Made by a program: the position numbers and the translations under genes. From Polaromonas sp. C04 (GTDB taxonomy: Bacteria > Pseudomonadota > Gammaproteobacteria > Burkholderiales > Burkholderiaceae_C): a stretch of DNA of 64,000 nt. Below are positions 36,049 through 45,070 of the stretch, piece after piece. The notes under the pieces are model-generated. The model worked only from the letters and a program-made list of their open reading frames with translations. It was not told the DNA's origin and did not search any database. The DNA lies in assembly GCF_002002705.1 (NCBI RefSeq), contig NZ_MUNS01000020.1, forward strand, positions 248,001 to 312,000. Reading direction: 5' to 3'. Each line of letters opens with the position of its first letter. Positions within the stretch are counted from its first letter, which is position 1.

Positions 36049-37182
36049 ATGAAATCACTCGGCAAGAAGCCTGACGGGCTGCGGCTCGATCGCATGAAAT
36101 CGTCCCTGCTGTGGGCCGGCGACGGGTTCCGCAACATGCACCCGGTGCTGCCGGGATTGCGCAACCTGGACGTGCCGCGCCCGACCCTGAGCGAGTTCCT
36201 GTACGGCGGGACCCGGCGCGTGCCACGCGGGCCGCTGCCGTCGGTCGATCCGCGGGACGGCTGGCGGAGCCAGCCCGGCACCGGACTGCGCGCCACTTGG
36301 CTTGGCCATTCCACCGTGTTGATCGAGATCGACGGCCTGCGCGTTCTGACCGATCCGGTCTGGGGTCTGCGCGCGTCGCCCTCCAGGCTGGCCGGCCCGA
36401 GGCGCTTCCAGCCTGTGCCGATCGCGCTGCGCGATTTGCCGCCTATCGACTTGGTGCTGGTGTCGCACGACCACTACGACCATCTGGACTACCCGACCAT
36501 CCGCGAGCTGGCGCGGCGCGAGGTGCCGTTTGTCACCTCGCTGGGCGTCGGCGCGCATCTGGAGGCCTGGGGCGTGCCGGCGCAGCGCATCACCGAACTC
36601 GACTGGTGGGAGTCTTGCACGCTGCCGAACGCCGACCTGAGCGTCACCGCCGCGCCGTCGCAGCACTTCTCAGGGCGCGGACTGAAGGATCGCAATGCAA
36701 CGCTGTGGTCGTCGCTGGTGATCCGTTCGTCGCGTCATTCGGTGTTCTTCAGTGGCGACACGGGCCTGACTTCCGAGTACGCCACCATTCGGGAGCGGCT
36801 CGGCCCCTTCGACCTGGTGATGCTGGAGGTGGGCGCCTTCCACCCGTCGTGGGGCGACATCCATCTCGGGCCAGCCAATGCGCTCAAGGCCCACGCCTTG
36901 CTGGGCGGCGGAGCCTTCCTGCCGGTGCACTGGGGCACGTTCAGCCTGGCGCTGCACGCGTGGGACGAGCCGGCGGAGACCCTGCTGGCGCTCGGCCCGA
37001 AGCAGGGCGTGCAACTGGTCATGCCGCGCCTGGGCGAGCCGGTGGAGCCGGCGCAGGTTGACGGTGTCACGCCTTGGTGGCGCGGCGTTGATGAGGTAGA
37101 GAGCCGCGATGCGCCGGCCGAATCGCCCGCCGAATCACCCGTTATGACGCTGCCGAAGTCGATGCCATGGCCGGTTGACTGA
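36049..37182 (+). CDS. Metallo-beta-lactamase-fold hydrolase (UlaG/NAPE-PLD-like)
   Basis: A 377-aa protein. The metal-binding motif SHDHYDHLDYPT (H-x-H-x-D-H) follows the strand ATWLGHSTVLIEIDGLRVLTD, both typical of the UlaG / N-acyl-phosphatidylethanolamine phospholipase D-like branch. Further ligands are in PSQHFSGRGLKDRNATLW, FFSGDTGLTSEY and the C-terminal LPVHWGTF. It should be a zinc-dependent hydrolase of unknown substrate. GAGGT precedes the ATG at 36049; an in-frame upstream start at 36016 is possible. It is convergent with the NCS1 permease gene, the stops being 1 nt apart. Confidence 0.88.
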   Translation: MKSLGKKPDGLRLDRMKSSLLWAGDGFRNMHPVLPGLRNLDVPRPTLSEFLYGGTRRVPRGPLPSVDPRDGWRSQPGTGLRATWLGHSTVLIEIDGLRVLTDPVWGLRASPSRLAGPRRFQPVPIALRDLPPIDLVLVSHDHYDHLDYPTIRELARREVPFVTSLGVGAHLEAWGVPAQRITELDWWESCTLPNADLSVTAAPSQHFSGRGLKDRNATLWSSLVIRSSRHSVFFSGDTGLTSEYATIRERLGPFDLVMLEVGAFHPSWGDIHLGPANALKAHALLGGGAFLPVHWGTFSLALHAWDEPAETLLALGPKQGVQLVMPRLGEPVEPAQVDGVTPWWRGVDEVESRDAPAESPAESPVMTLPKSMPWPVD

Positions 37183-37183
37183 A

Positions 37184-38644
37184 TCAGGCCCGCAGCGCAG
37201 CAGCGGATGCCGTCCTGGGCCGGATCGTGGCCAGCGCGAAATACACCACGCCGCCGATCGCGACGCCGAAGAACCAGCCGTAGGTGCCCCACCACGACGG
37301 CAGCAGGTGGGTCAGGTTCGGCAGGATGCTGGAAAACACGGCACCGATGGCGGTCGCGATCAGTGCGTTGACGTTCCAGCCGCCCTCATAGCGGTACTCG
37401 CCGTTCTCGTGATACAGCGCCTCGATGTTGACCTTGCCTTTGGCAATCAGGTAGTAGTCCACCAGGATGATGCCCAAGAGCGGCCCCATTGTGGCGCCGA
37501 TCGCGTTGACGAAATGCGAGGCATCGCCATCCCACGGCGCGAACGGATACAGCACCAGCGCGATGAGCGCCGCAATGTAGCCGCCCCTCTTGAAGCTGAT
37601 GACGCGCGGGAATGCGTTGGAGAAGTCGAACGCCGGCGAGACGAAGTTGGCCACCACGTTGATGCCCAGCGTGGCCACAGCGAAAGTCAGCGCCGCCAGC
37701 GCAGCCAGGAACCAGCTGTCGAACTTGGCCGAGATCTGCTCGGGGTGCAGCAGCACTTCGCCATAGACCGTGAACGCGGCGATGGTGGTGATGCCGGCGA
37801 CCAGCGAGAACAGCAGCAGGTTCACCGGCAGCCCCCACAGGTTGCCCTTGGTGATCGCGGCTCTGTTCCTGGCGTAGCGCGAGAAGTCGCAGAAGTTCAG
37901 GTACAGCGCCGCGAAGTAGGTGACCCAGGTCGCGCCCACGGCCATCAGCGCCCAGAACGAGCCGGGCTCGCCGGTCACGCCGGCATCCTTGGTCTTCTCG
38001 AGCAGCACGGCTTGGGGAATCCCATGGTCGAACGAGAAGCCGCCCGCCTTGATACACAGACCGATGGCCAGGATCAGCATCGCCACCCAGACGGCGGGGC
38101 CGGCCCAGTCCTGGAACCTGCGCACGGTCTCCATGCCGTTCTGGATGATGAGCAGCTGCAGCGCCCAGATGACGATGTAACAGATGACCTCCAGGCCCGA
38201 GTGGCCAAGCCAGTGCGTGTTCTGGTGGAACTGCATGATGGCATCGGAGCGCGTCAGCAGCGCGACGATGGCGCCCGAGGCCGCGGCCGTCTGCGCGCCG
38301 TACCAGAAGCAGGCGACGATGGCGCGCACCAGCGCCGGCAGGTTGGCGCCCCAGACGCCGAACGAGGCGCGCGCCAGCACCGGGTAGGGCACGCCGGTCT
38401 TCTCGCCCGCGTAGCCCACCAGGCTCATCAGCGCGAAGATGATGAGCGAGCCGAGTCCGATGGCGACGATGAAGTTGAGGAAGCTGCCGCACAGCAGGAA
38501 CAGGCTGGCCGCCAGGTAGTAGCCCCACAGGCTGTGCACGTCCGAGGTCCAGACGTTGAAGATGCTGAAGGCGCCCCAGTGGCGCTCCCGCGCCGGTGCC
38601 AAGTCTTCGTTATAGAGGCTGGGTGAAGGATTTCGGATGTCCAT
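37184..38644 (-). CDS. NCS1-family nucleobase/allantoin/hydantoin-type permease
   Basis: A 486-aa membrane protein with about 12 helices. NCS1 signatures include FNVWTSDVHSLWGYYLAASL near the start, YPVLARASFGVWGANLPALV, ACFWYGAQT, and LNFCDFSRYARNRAAITKGN. The family imports purines, pyrimidines, thiamine, allantoin or hydantoins with a cation; the exact substrate is not readable. The ATG at 38644 is favoured by GAGGT upstream; a Met 12 codons earlier lacks one. It is divergent from the liv-type operon. Confidence 0.88.
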   Translation of the reverse strand: MDIRNPSPSLYNEDLAPARERHWGAFSIFNVWTSDVHSLWGYYLAASLFLLCGSFLNFIVAIGLGSLIIFALMSLVGYAGEKTGVPYPVLARASFGVWGANLPALVRAIVACFWYGAQTAAASGAIVALLTRSDAIMQFHQNTHWLGHSGLEVICYIVIWALQLLIIQNGMETVRRFQDWAGPAVWVAMLILAIGLCIKAGGFSFDHGIPQAVLLEKTKDAGVTGEPGSFWALMAVGATWVTYFAALYLNFCDFSRYARNRAAITKGNLWGLPVNLLLFSLVAGITTIAAFTVYGEVLLHPEQISAKFDSWFLAALAALTFAVATLGINVVANFVSPAFDFSNAFPRVISFKRGGYIAALIALVLYPFAPWDGDASHFVNAIGATMGPLLGIILVDYYLIAKGKVNIEALYHENGEYRYEGGWNVNALIATAIGAVFSSILPNLTHLLPSWWGTYGWFFGVAIGGVVYFALATIRPRTASAAALRA

Positions 38645-38744
38645 GGAATGACCTCGGGTCGGTTGAGTGCTGACGATCAAGATTCGCGCATACCTTGCAA
38701 AAGAGTACCCATAGATTGATGGAATGCAAGTTCGTATATAAAAG

Positions 38745-38752
38745 TGTATACA
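38745..38752. promoter_or_regulatory. TGTATACA palindrome in the NCS1/liv divergent region
   Basis: An 8-bp perfect palindrome in an A/T-rich stretch (GTATATAAAAGTGTATACAA) about 100 nt from the permease start. GntR/FadR-type regulators bind similar TGTATACA words, but no such regulator gene is in the window. Confidence 0.4.
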
Positions 38753-38884
38753 AAATGGGGACAGCGATTACCGCGGGTTTACCCTGTAAAAATCTCCGTC
38801 CTTTTCACAAAGCACAATGAACTGCAGGCCACGCAATGGGTCCGTGCCACGAGCCAACGTTCGGCCCGGGTAATCTCTGTGGCG

Positions 38885-38919
38885 CCGGCGGCCCGATCAG
38901 GCAAATAATGGGCCGCCGG
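38885..38919 (+). promoter_or_regulatory. 10-bp leader hairpin before the liv-type operon
   Basis: CCGGCGGCCC (38885-38894) pairs exactly with GGGCCGCCGG (38910-38919) around a 15-nt loop, followed by TTTCCG. It lies 40 nt before the ATG of the substrate-binding protein, within the expected leader RNA. It could be an attenuator, an mRNA stabiliser or an operator. Confidence 0.55.
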
Positions 38920-38959
38920 TTTCCGTTCGTATCCGGGTTTTGGTTTTTCAGGAGCAACC

Positions 38960-40216
38960 ATGATGACAATGAAGAAGCTGATGGCGGGCGTCGTCGCCTG
39001 CGCCGCACTGGCGTTGGGGCAGCCCGCTCTGGCGCAGCAAAAAACCGTGCGCATCGGGGCCATTTACCCGCTGAGCGGCGCCCTGGCGTCCACCGGTGCG
39101 GAGATCAAGGCCGCCATCGAACTGGCGGTGGACATTGTCAACAACCCGCACCCCGAACTCGGCGGTATCCCGCTGGCGGCCGGTGCCGGCCTGCCCAGTC
39201 TCGGCGGCGCCAAGATCGAAGTGGTGTTCGGCGACTCCCAGGGCAAGCCCGAGACGGGCCTGGCCGATGCGCAGCGCCTGATCGACCAGGACAAGGTGGT
39301 GGCGCTGACCGGCGCGTATCAATCGGCCGTGACCAAGACGGCCAGCCGTGTTGCCGAGCAGGCCGGTATCCCCTTCCTGAACGGCGAGTCCAGCAGCCCC
39401 GACCTGACCGATCGCGGCTACAAGTGGTTCTTCCGCACGACGCCCAACGATGATACGTTCGTGGACAACATGATGCAGTTCCTGAAGGGCGTGAAGAAGG
39501 TGCCGACGAAGAAGATTGCCGTGGTGTACGAGAACACCGACTTCGGCGTGAACACCTACAAGGCGGTCGAGAAATTTGCCAAGAAGTACAACCGCGACAT
39601 CGTTGCCAACATCGCCTACGCGGCGGGGTCGGCATCGGTCACGGCCGAGGTGCAAAAACTGGCGGCCGCCAAGCCCGACGTGGCCATCTTCGCCAGCTAC
39701 ACGTCCGACGCCATGCTGTTCGTGCGCACCATGCGCGAGACCAAATACGCGCCGCCCGTGCTGCTGGCCAACGATGCCGGCTTCATCGATTCGCGTTTCG
39801 TGCAGGAAGTGGGCCCGCAGGTGCAGGGCGTGCTGACCCGGGACGTTTGGGGCAACGACCTGGCCAGCGCCAAGCCGATCATCAAGACCCTCAACGACAT
39901 GTACAAGGCCAAGACCGGCAAGGACATGAACGGCAACAATGCGCGCTCGATGCAGGGCGTGCTGGTGCTGGCCGACGCCATCAACCGCGCCGGCTCGACC
40001 GACCCCGAGGCCATCCGCAAGGCGCTTGCCAGCACCAACCTGGCCGAAGCGCAAGTGATCATGCCGTGGGCCGGCGTCAAGTTCGACGAGAAGGGCCAGA
40101 ACGACAAGGGCTCGGGCCTGATCCTCGAACTCAAGGGTGCCCAGTACCACACGGTCTGGCCCGAGAAGTACAAACTCGACAGCACGATGCCGACCCTGCC
40201 TTTCAGCTGGAAATGA
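38960..40216 (+). CDS. Branched-chain amino acid-type ABC transporter substrate-binding protein
   Basis: A 418-aa periplasmic protein of the Leu/Ile/Val-binding (Peripla_BP_6) type. The signal peptide is KKLMAGVVACAALALGQPALA. The mature start KTVRIGAIYPLSGALASTGA, GDSQGKPETGLADAQRLIDQ, ALTGAYQSAVTKTASRVAEQ and WFFRTTPNDDTFVDNMM are typical. CAGGAG precedes the ATG. The ligand need not be an amino acid; HAAT-family proteins also bind urea, amides and aromatic acids. It heads a tight operon with two permeases and two ATPases. Confidence 0.92.
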   Translation: MMTMKKLMAGVVACAALALGQPALAQQKTVRIGAIYPLSGALASTGAEIKAAIELAVDIVNNPHPELGGIPLAAGAGLPSLGGAKIEVVFGDSQGKPETGLADAQRLIDQDKVVALTGAYQSAVTKTASRVAEQAGIPFLNGESSSPDLTDRGYKWFFRTTPNDDTFVDNMMQFLKGVKKVPTKKIAVVYENTDFGVNTYKAVEKFAKKYNRDIVANIAYAAGSASVTAEVQKLAAAKPDVAIFASYTSDAMLFVRTMRETKYAPPVLLANDAGFIDSRFVQEVGPQVQGVLTRDVWGNDLASAKPIIKTLNDMYKAKTGKDMNGNNARSMQGVLVLADAINRAGSTDPEAIRKALASTNLAEAQVIMPWAGVKFDEKGQNDKGSGLILELKGAQYHTVWPEKYKLDSTMPTLPFSWK

Positions 40217-40261
40217 AAGACGGTAGGGGGCGGTCCGTGAGACCGGCCGCAGGAGCCTGGC

Positions 40262-41113
40262 GTGTTTGAAGCGCTTGCCGCCGGCCTTTTCAATGGCCTG
40301 ATCTATGCCGCGGTGGCGGTCGGTCTGGCGCTGATCTGGGGCATCACCGATGTCCTGAATTTTGCGCACGGCGAGTTCCTGATGCTGGGCATGTACGCCG
40401 CCTACTGGATGTTCACGCTGGGTCACCTCGATCCCCTGTTTTCCGCGCCGCTGGTGGCCTGCGTGCTCGGATTCGTCGGCTTCATGACCTATGCGCTGAT
40501 CATCCGCCGCCTGCAGAAGGGCCCCGCCATGGCGGCCATTCTGGCCACCTTCGGACTGGGCCTGGTGCTGCGGCAGCTGGCCTTCATATTTTTCAGTCCC
40601 GACTACCGCAGCCTGCCCGACACGCTGGTCTCCGGCAGCGTCAGCCTGGCCGGCATCTCCACGGGGCGGCCGCAGGTCATCACCGGCATCGTGGCGCTGG
40701 TGGTCATCGTCGCGCTGTTTTTCCTGGTGTACCGCACGCGCTGGGGCCATGCGCTGCAAGCGGTGGCCGAAGACCGCCAGGTCGCCGCGCTGGTGGGCAT
40801 TGCGCCCGACCGCGTCAACGCGCAGGTCTGGGTGCTGGGCAGCGCCGTCGTCGGCCTGGCCGGTGCGCTGCTCACCACCTTTTTCTACGTGTTTCCGTCG
40901 GTGGGCACGGTGTTTGGCCTGATGGCGTTTGTCGCGGTCTGCATGGGCGGCTTTGGCTCCTTGCCCGGCGCCTTCATCGCCGGGATTCTGATCGGCATCA
41001 TCGAGGCGATGACCGGCTATTTCGTGGAACCGGCGCTGAAGACGGTCAGCGTTTTCATCGTGTTCGTGCTGGTTCTGTGGTACCGGCCGCGCGGCCTGTT
41101 CGGGCGGTGGTGA
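40262..41113 (+). CDS. livH: ABC transporter permease, LivH type
   Basis: A 283-aa inner-membrane permease with about eight helices. Typical motifs: FNGLIYAAVAVGLALIWGIT, DVLNFAHGEFLMLGMYAAYW, and GFGSLPGAFIAGILIGIIEA near the C-terminus. The start is GTG at 40262 behind AGGAG. It forms the transmembrane pore with LivM. It ends 1 nt before the livM ATG. Confidence 0.92.
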   Translation: MFEALAAGLFNGLIYAAVAVGLALIWGITDVLNFAHGEFLMLGMYAAYWMFTLGHLDPLFSAPLVACVLGFVGFMTYALIIRRLQKGPAMAAILATFGLGLVLRQLAFIFFSPDYRSLPDTLVSGSVSLAGISTGRPQVITGIVALVVIVALFFLVYRTRWGHALQAVAEDRQVAALVGIAPDRVNAQVWVLGSAVVGLAGALLTTFFYVFPSVGTVFGLMAFVAVCMGGFGSLPGAFIAGILIGIIEAMTGYFVEPALKTVSVFIVFVLVLWYRPRGLFGRW

Positions 41114-41114
41114 G

Positions 41115-42080
41115 ATGAGCCGCCCCTCCATTTCGCGGCTGCCGCTGCTGGCCGCCGTGGTCATCGCGGCGCTGCTCGCGCTGGTGCCCGTGGTGGTGAA
41201 GGACTCGTTCACCATCCAGGTGCTGCTGCTGGCCATCATGTTCGGCGCGCTGGGCGCCTCGTGGAACCTGGTCGGCGGCTTTCTGGGCCGCATTTCGTTT
41301 GGGCACAGCGTCTTCGTCGGGATCGGCGGCTACACCACGCTGCTGTTGCTGCACCATCTGAAAATCACGCCGCTGATCGGCATTCCGGTGGGCGGCCTGA
41401 TCGCGGGCGCCATGGCCTACCTGGTCGGCGGGCCCACCTTGCGGCTGTCGGGCCATTATTTTGCGATGGCGACGATCGCCTTGCTGCAGATCGGCCTGAT
41501 TCTGGTCACCAACTGGCAGTGGGCCGGCGGCGCCGTGGGCATGGAGGCGCCGATCGCCAGCGCGCCCTGGATGCTGCTGTTTCGCACCAAGGTGCCGTAC
41601 TACTGGATCGCCGTCGCCCTGGCGCTGCTGACCTTTGTGGCAACCCACTTCCTGGTGCACTCGAAAAGCGGCTTTTACTGGCGCGCCATCAACGGCGACG
41701 AGGCTGCCGCCCGCAGCCTGGGGGTGCCGGCCGAGCGCTACAAGATGCGCGCGTTCGTGCTGTCCGCCGTCATGACCGGCGTGTGGGGCGGCTTTTTCGC
41801 CATGTACGTCGGCTTCATCGACCCCGATTCGATGTTCAACCTGACGTTCTCGGTGCAGATCGTGCTGGTGGCGATCCTGGGCGGTGTCGGGACGCTGTCC
41901 GGGCCGTGGCTGGGTGCCGCGCTGCTCATTCCGCTGTCGGAGGGCACGCGCGTGTTGTGGGGCAGTTCGGGCAAGGGGCTGGACCTGCTGGTGTTCGGCC
42001 TCGCCATCCTGCTGGTGACGATGTTTCTGCCGGGTGGTCTGGTCACGCTTCGGAGGCGTCGTGGCGCTGCTGGACGTTAA
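41115..42080 (+). CDS. livM: ABC transporter permease, LivM type
   Basis: A 321-aa permease. LivM features are GASWNLVGGFLGRISFGHSV near residue 45, YLVGGPTLRLSGHYFAMATI, INGDEAAARSLGVPAERYKM and GGVGTLSGPWLGAALLIPL. It pairs with LivH. Its 3' end overlaps the livG GTG start by 20 nt. Confidence 0.92.
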   Translation: MSRPSISRLPLLAAVVIAALLALVPVVVKDSFTIQVLLLAIMFGALGASWNLVGGFLGRISFGHSVFVGIGGYTTLLLLHHLKITPLIGIPVGGLIAGAMAYLVGGPTLRLSGHYFAMATIALLQIGLILVTNWQWAGGAVGMEAPIASAPWMLLFRTKVPYYWIAVALALLTFVATHFLVHSKSGFYWRAINGDEAAARSLGVPAERYKMRAFVLSAVMTGVWGGFFAMYVGFIDPDSMFNLTFSVQIVLVAILGGVGTLSGPWLGAALLIPLSEGTRVLWGSSGKGLDLLVFGLAILLVTMFLPGGLVTLRRRRGAAGR

Positions 42081-42783
42081 AGGCCTGAGCAAGCGCTTTG
42101 GCGGATTGGTGGCCAACAAGGACATCAGTCTGGCGGTCGAGCCCGGCGAGATTCTGGCCATCATCGGACCCAACGGGGCCGGCAAAAGCACGCTGTTCAA
42201 CGGCCTGGTGGGCCATCACGCGCCGACCTCCGGCAGCGTGACGTTCAATGGCCAGTCCATGCTCGGACTGGCGCCAGAGCAGGTCGCCGCGATGGGGCTG
42301 GTGCGCACCTACCAGATTCCGCGCAGCTTCGGCCAGATGACCGTGCTGGAGAACACCATGGTGGGCGCGTTGCTGCGCCATCCCAAACTCGCCGATGCGC
42401 GCGAGGCGTCCGAGCGCGTGCTGGCACTGGTGGGCCTGCGCGAGCGCACGGACGTGCGTGCGGCGGAGCTGAACGTGGCGGGCCAGAAACGCGTGGAACT
42501 GGCGCGCGCGCTGGCCACGGAGCCGAAAATGCTGCTGCTCGACGAGGTGGCCGGCGGGCTGAATCCGAGCGAGGCGATTGCGCTGACCGAGATATTGCGC
42601 GGCATTCACACCGCCGGCGTCACCCTGATCATTGTCGAGCATGTGCTGGAGGTGGTGATGCGTCTGGCGCACCGCGTGCTGGTGCTCAATTTCGGGCAGA
42701 TGATCGCCGAGGGCGCACCGCAGGACATCGTGCGCAATCCGGCCGTGATCGAAGCCTATCTGGGAAGGAAGCACCGTGCCTGA
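42061..42783 (+). CDS. livG: ABC transporter ATP-binding protein, LivG type
   Basis: A 240-aa ATPase. Walker A is IIGPNGAGKSTLFNGL near residue 37, the signature region reads LNVAGQKRVELARALAT (LivG-type variant with VAGQ), and Walker B is MLLLDEVAGGLNP. The H-loop is IIVEHVLEVVM. The GTG at 42061 with GGAGG 4 nt before it is preferred over an in-frame start at 42034 inside livM. Its end overlaps livF by 8 nt. Confidence 0.92.
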   Translation: MALLDVKGLSKRFGGLVANKDISLAVEPGEILAIIGPNGAGKSTLFNGLVGHHAPTSGSVTFNGQSMLGLAPEQVAAMGLVRTYQIPRSFGQMTVLENTMVGALLRHPKLADAREASERVLALVGLRERTDVRAAELNVAGQKRVELARALATEPKMLLLDEVAGGLNPSEAIALTEILRGIHTAGVTLIIVEHVLEVVMRLAHRVLVLNFGQMIAEGAPQDIVRNPAVIEAYLGRKHRA

Positions 42784-43495
42784 TGCGATGTTGAAGGTCG
42801 ACGATCTGCACGTGGCCTACGGCGGCGTGCAGGCCGTGCGCGGCATTTCACTGGAAGTGCGCACCGGCGAGGTTGCGGCCTTGCTGGGCGCCAACGGCGC
42901 GGGCAAGTCCAGCACCTTGCTGGCCATCGTGGGGTCGGTCAAACCGGCAGGCGGGCGCGTGACGTTCGAAGGGCAGGACATCACCGGCCAGCCGCCCGAG
43001 GTATTGATCAGGAAAGGCATCGCCCTGATCCCCGAGGGCGCGCGCGTGTTCGCACGCCAGCCCGTCGAGCAGAACCTGCGCCTGGGTGCGTACATCCTGC
43101 GCGATGAAGCCCTGTATCGGCAGCGCCTGCAGCGGGTCTACAAACTCTTCCCGCGCCTGCTGGAGCGGCGCGAACAATTGGCCGGCACCATGTCCGGCGG
43201 CGAACGCCAGATGCTGGCCATCGGCCGCGCACTCATGAGCGGGCCGCGCCTGCTGCTGATCGATGAGCCCAGCCTGGGCCTGTCGCCCATCCTGATCGAG
43301 CAGGTGTTCGATGCGCTGGTGGCGCTGAACCGGCAGGACGGCCTGGCCGTGCTGCTGGTCGAGCAGAACATGGCGCAGGCGCTCGAAGTGGCAACGCGCG
43401 CGTATGTGATGCAAAGCGGGCGCATCGCCCTCGAAGGCACCGCCGCCGACCTGGCCGCGTCCGACGAAGTTCGCAAGGCCTATCTCGGGATGTAG
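42776..43495 (+). CDS. livF: ABC transporter ATP-binding protein, LivF type
   Basis: A 239-aa ATPase. Walker A is LLGANGAGKSSTLLAI near residue 37, followed by PPEVLIRKGIALIPEGARVF typical of LivF, the signature TMSGGERQMLAIGRALMS, and Walker B LLLIDEPSLGLSP. The start is GTG at 42776 with AGGAAG upstream; an ATG at 42788 is also possible. Last gene of the operon. Confidence 0.92.
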   Translation: MPDAMLKVDDLHVAYGGVQAVRGISLEVRTGEVAALLGANGAGKSSTLLAIVGSVKPAGGRVTFEGQDITGQPPEVLIRKGIALIPEGARVFARQPVEQNLRLGAYILRDEALYRQRLQRVYKLFPRLLERREQLAGTMSGGERQMLAIGRALMSGPRLLLIDEPSLGLSPILIEQVFDALVALNRQDGLAVLLVEQNMAQALEVATRAYVMQSGRIALEGTAADLAASDEVRKAYLGM

Positions 43496-43503
43496 ATGAA
43501 AAC

Positions 43504-43515
43504 GGGCTGCAGCCC
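43504..43515. terminator. GGGCTGCAGCCC palindrome after livF
   Basis: A perfect 12-bp palindrome 9 nt after the livF stop, followed by TTGTGCTTC. It is short and the T content is modest, so it is a weak terminator candidate at the operon end, next to the GCTAT repeat copy 2. Confidence 0.4.
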
Positions 43516-43535
43516 TTGTGCTTCAATGGAAGGTA

Positions 43536-43552
43536 GCTATGAATTCAATAGC
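43536..43552. repeat. GCTAT...ATAGC palindromic repeat, copy 2
   Basis: GCTATGAATTCAATAGC, one base different from 35953-35969. It lies in the otherwise empty 230-nt gap between livF and the convergent MFS gene. Confidence 0.75.
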
Positions 43553-43725
43553 GACTGAGGCACCCGACCCAGGCTGCCAGGCCAAACCCCCAGCATCGGC
43601 GGCCGCCATTGCAACCAGGCGTGGGCGGCGGTTGGTGAGCACTGCGCGCTTGCTGTTTCGAGAAAGCAGTAGCTCGCAAGCCTTGCGTCCAGGACCGCAT
43701 CGACTGATTCCGGTGGTCCGGAGTT

Positions 43726-44943
43726 TCAGCTCCGTTCGGAGCCGTGCGTTTCAGGAATCCAATAGGCCAGCGTCCCCGCCGCAGCGAAGGCGATGAGCCC
43801 GGTGGCGGCGATTCCTGCTGCCAGTGACAAGCTGCCCGCCAGGAATGACAGCAGTACCGGTCCGCACGAGGAGCCGATGTCGGACATCAGGCGCCACACA
43901 CCGAGGAAGTGCGCACGTCCATGCCGCGGGGAGTGGTCGGCGCCCAGGGTCATGATCATTCCCGAGCCAATGCCGTTGCCGAAACCGATGGACAGCGAGG
44001 CGAGCAACAACGTGTTGAAGCCCGACGTGAAAGGCATCCACAGCATCGCCATGCCCATGATGAGCATCGATGGAACCGCGACCCAGCGCCTGCCCTTGTG
44101 ATCCATCACCTTGCCGGCCGGGTAGAAGACCAGCATGTCGATGCCGCCTGCCAGGCCGTAGACCAGCGATGCCACGGCAGGTGCCAGCGCGAGGTGATCG
44201 GCCCACAAAGGGATGACCACCTGGCGCGATGCCCGCACGGCACTGACCAGCACAACGCCCAGGCCCAGCGTGAGGAACACATGGCGATGATCCCTGAGTG
44301 TCGAGACGATGGTCGTGGCGGCCGGTGGCGTCTGGCCGGGCGGGGTGGGGGGTGTCTCCAGGTCCGGGACACGCGCACCGATGGCCGCTGCGCCCAGCAC
44401 GCCCGCAATCCCCACGCCGAAGGCCGCCTGCAGGCCAAACGCATGGATCGCAGCGGCTCCGAGAAAGGGGCCGATGAACATGCCGATGCGCATCACTCCC
44501 CCCAGTGTCGACAGCGCCCGCGCCCGGTACGCGATCGGAACGGCCTCCGTCATGTAGATCTGGCGCGCCAGGTTGTACACGGCCTGTGACATGCCCACCA
44601 TGAGGCAGCCGGTTGCGAACAGGGCCAGGTGCGACGTCAACACGCAAAGTGCCAGACCGAGGCCACTCCAAAGACCCGCGGCGACGATGGCCCCGCGCTC
44701 GCCCCAGCGCATCGTGATCAGCGACGCCGGAATGTTGTTGAGCAGCGAGCCGATGCTGATCAGGGCGACGACCAGCGCGGCCATCGGCACGGAGGCGCCC
44801 AGGTCACGCGCCATCAAAGGAATGATCGGGAGAACGGCGCCTTCGCCCAGCCCGAATAGCAGCGAGGGGCCAAAGGCCGGCACGGCGATTTGCCTGAGAG
44901 AAAACTCAGCCGAAGAGGCAGGCGTGGCAGGAAGGGACGACAT
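43726..44943 (-). CDS. MFS transporter
   Basis: A 405-aa membrane protein with about 12 helices. The start FSLRQIAVPAFGPSLLFGLG, the A-like loop ITMRWGERGAIVAAGL, YNLARQIYMTEAVPIAYRAR and the second-half KVMDHKGRRWVAVPSMLIMG identify a major facilitator superfamily efflux-type carrier. Substrate unknown. It lies directly downstream of the truncated sugar kinase and its start overlaps that open frame, so a rearrangement may have placed it at the end of the polyol operon. Confidence 0.85.
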   Translation of the reverse strand: MSSLPATPASSAEFSLRQIAVPAFGPSLLFGLGEGAVLPIIPLMARDLGASVPMAALVVALISIGSLLNNIPASLITMRWGERGAIVAAGLWSGLGLALCVLTSHLALFATGCLMVGMSQAVYNLARQIYMTEAVPIAYRARALSTLGGVMRIGMFIGPFLGAAAIHAFGLQAAFGVGIAGVLGAAAIGARVPDLETPPTPPGQTPPAATTIVSTLRDHRHVFLTLGLGVVLVSAVRASRQVVIPLWADHLALAPAVASLVYGLAGGIDMLVFYPAGKVMDHKGRRWVAVPSMLIMGMAMLWMPFTSGFNTLLLASLSIGFGNGIGSGMIMTLGADHSPRHGRAHFLGVWRLMSDIGSSCGPVLLSFLAGSLSLAAGIAATGLIAFAAAGTLAYWIPETHGSERS

Positions 44944-45070
44944 GCGGACAGTCAGGGCGCGAACACCCGCCTGGAAACGGCGGGCGGGAAGCCATTATCT
45001 CCTTGCGCGAAACGGGGCCGGACTCGAACTGGTCTACCAGCATTTCGCCAAACACGACAACGCGCGTCAT
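44906..45070 (-). pseudogene. 5' fragment of a PfkB-type fructokinase gene
   Basis: From ATG 45070, overlapping the xylB stop as ATGA, the minus strand reads MTRVVVFGEMLVDQFESGPV, the N-terminus of PfkB carbohydrate kinases (FGEMLVD). After about 20 residues the family pattern (GGAPFNVA) is absent and an unrelated tail runs into the MFS gene to a stop at 44906. Fructokinase is a usual last gene of mannitol/sorbitol operons, so this is the truncated local copy and is expected to be inactive. Confidence 0.7.

Noticed and set aside
38948-41293. A 781-codon open frame on the minus strand opposite the liv-type genes
   Set aside because: Shadow of the binding-protein and LivH genes; composition is that of a reversed GC-rich coding strand.
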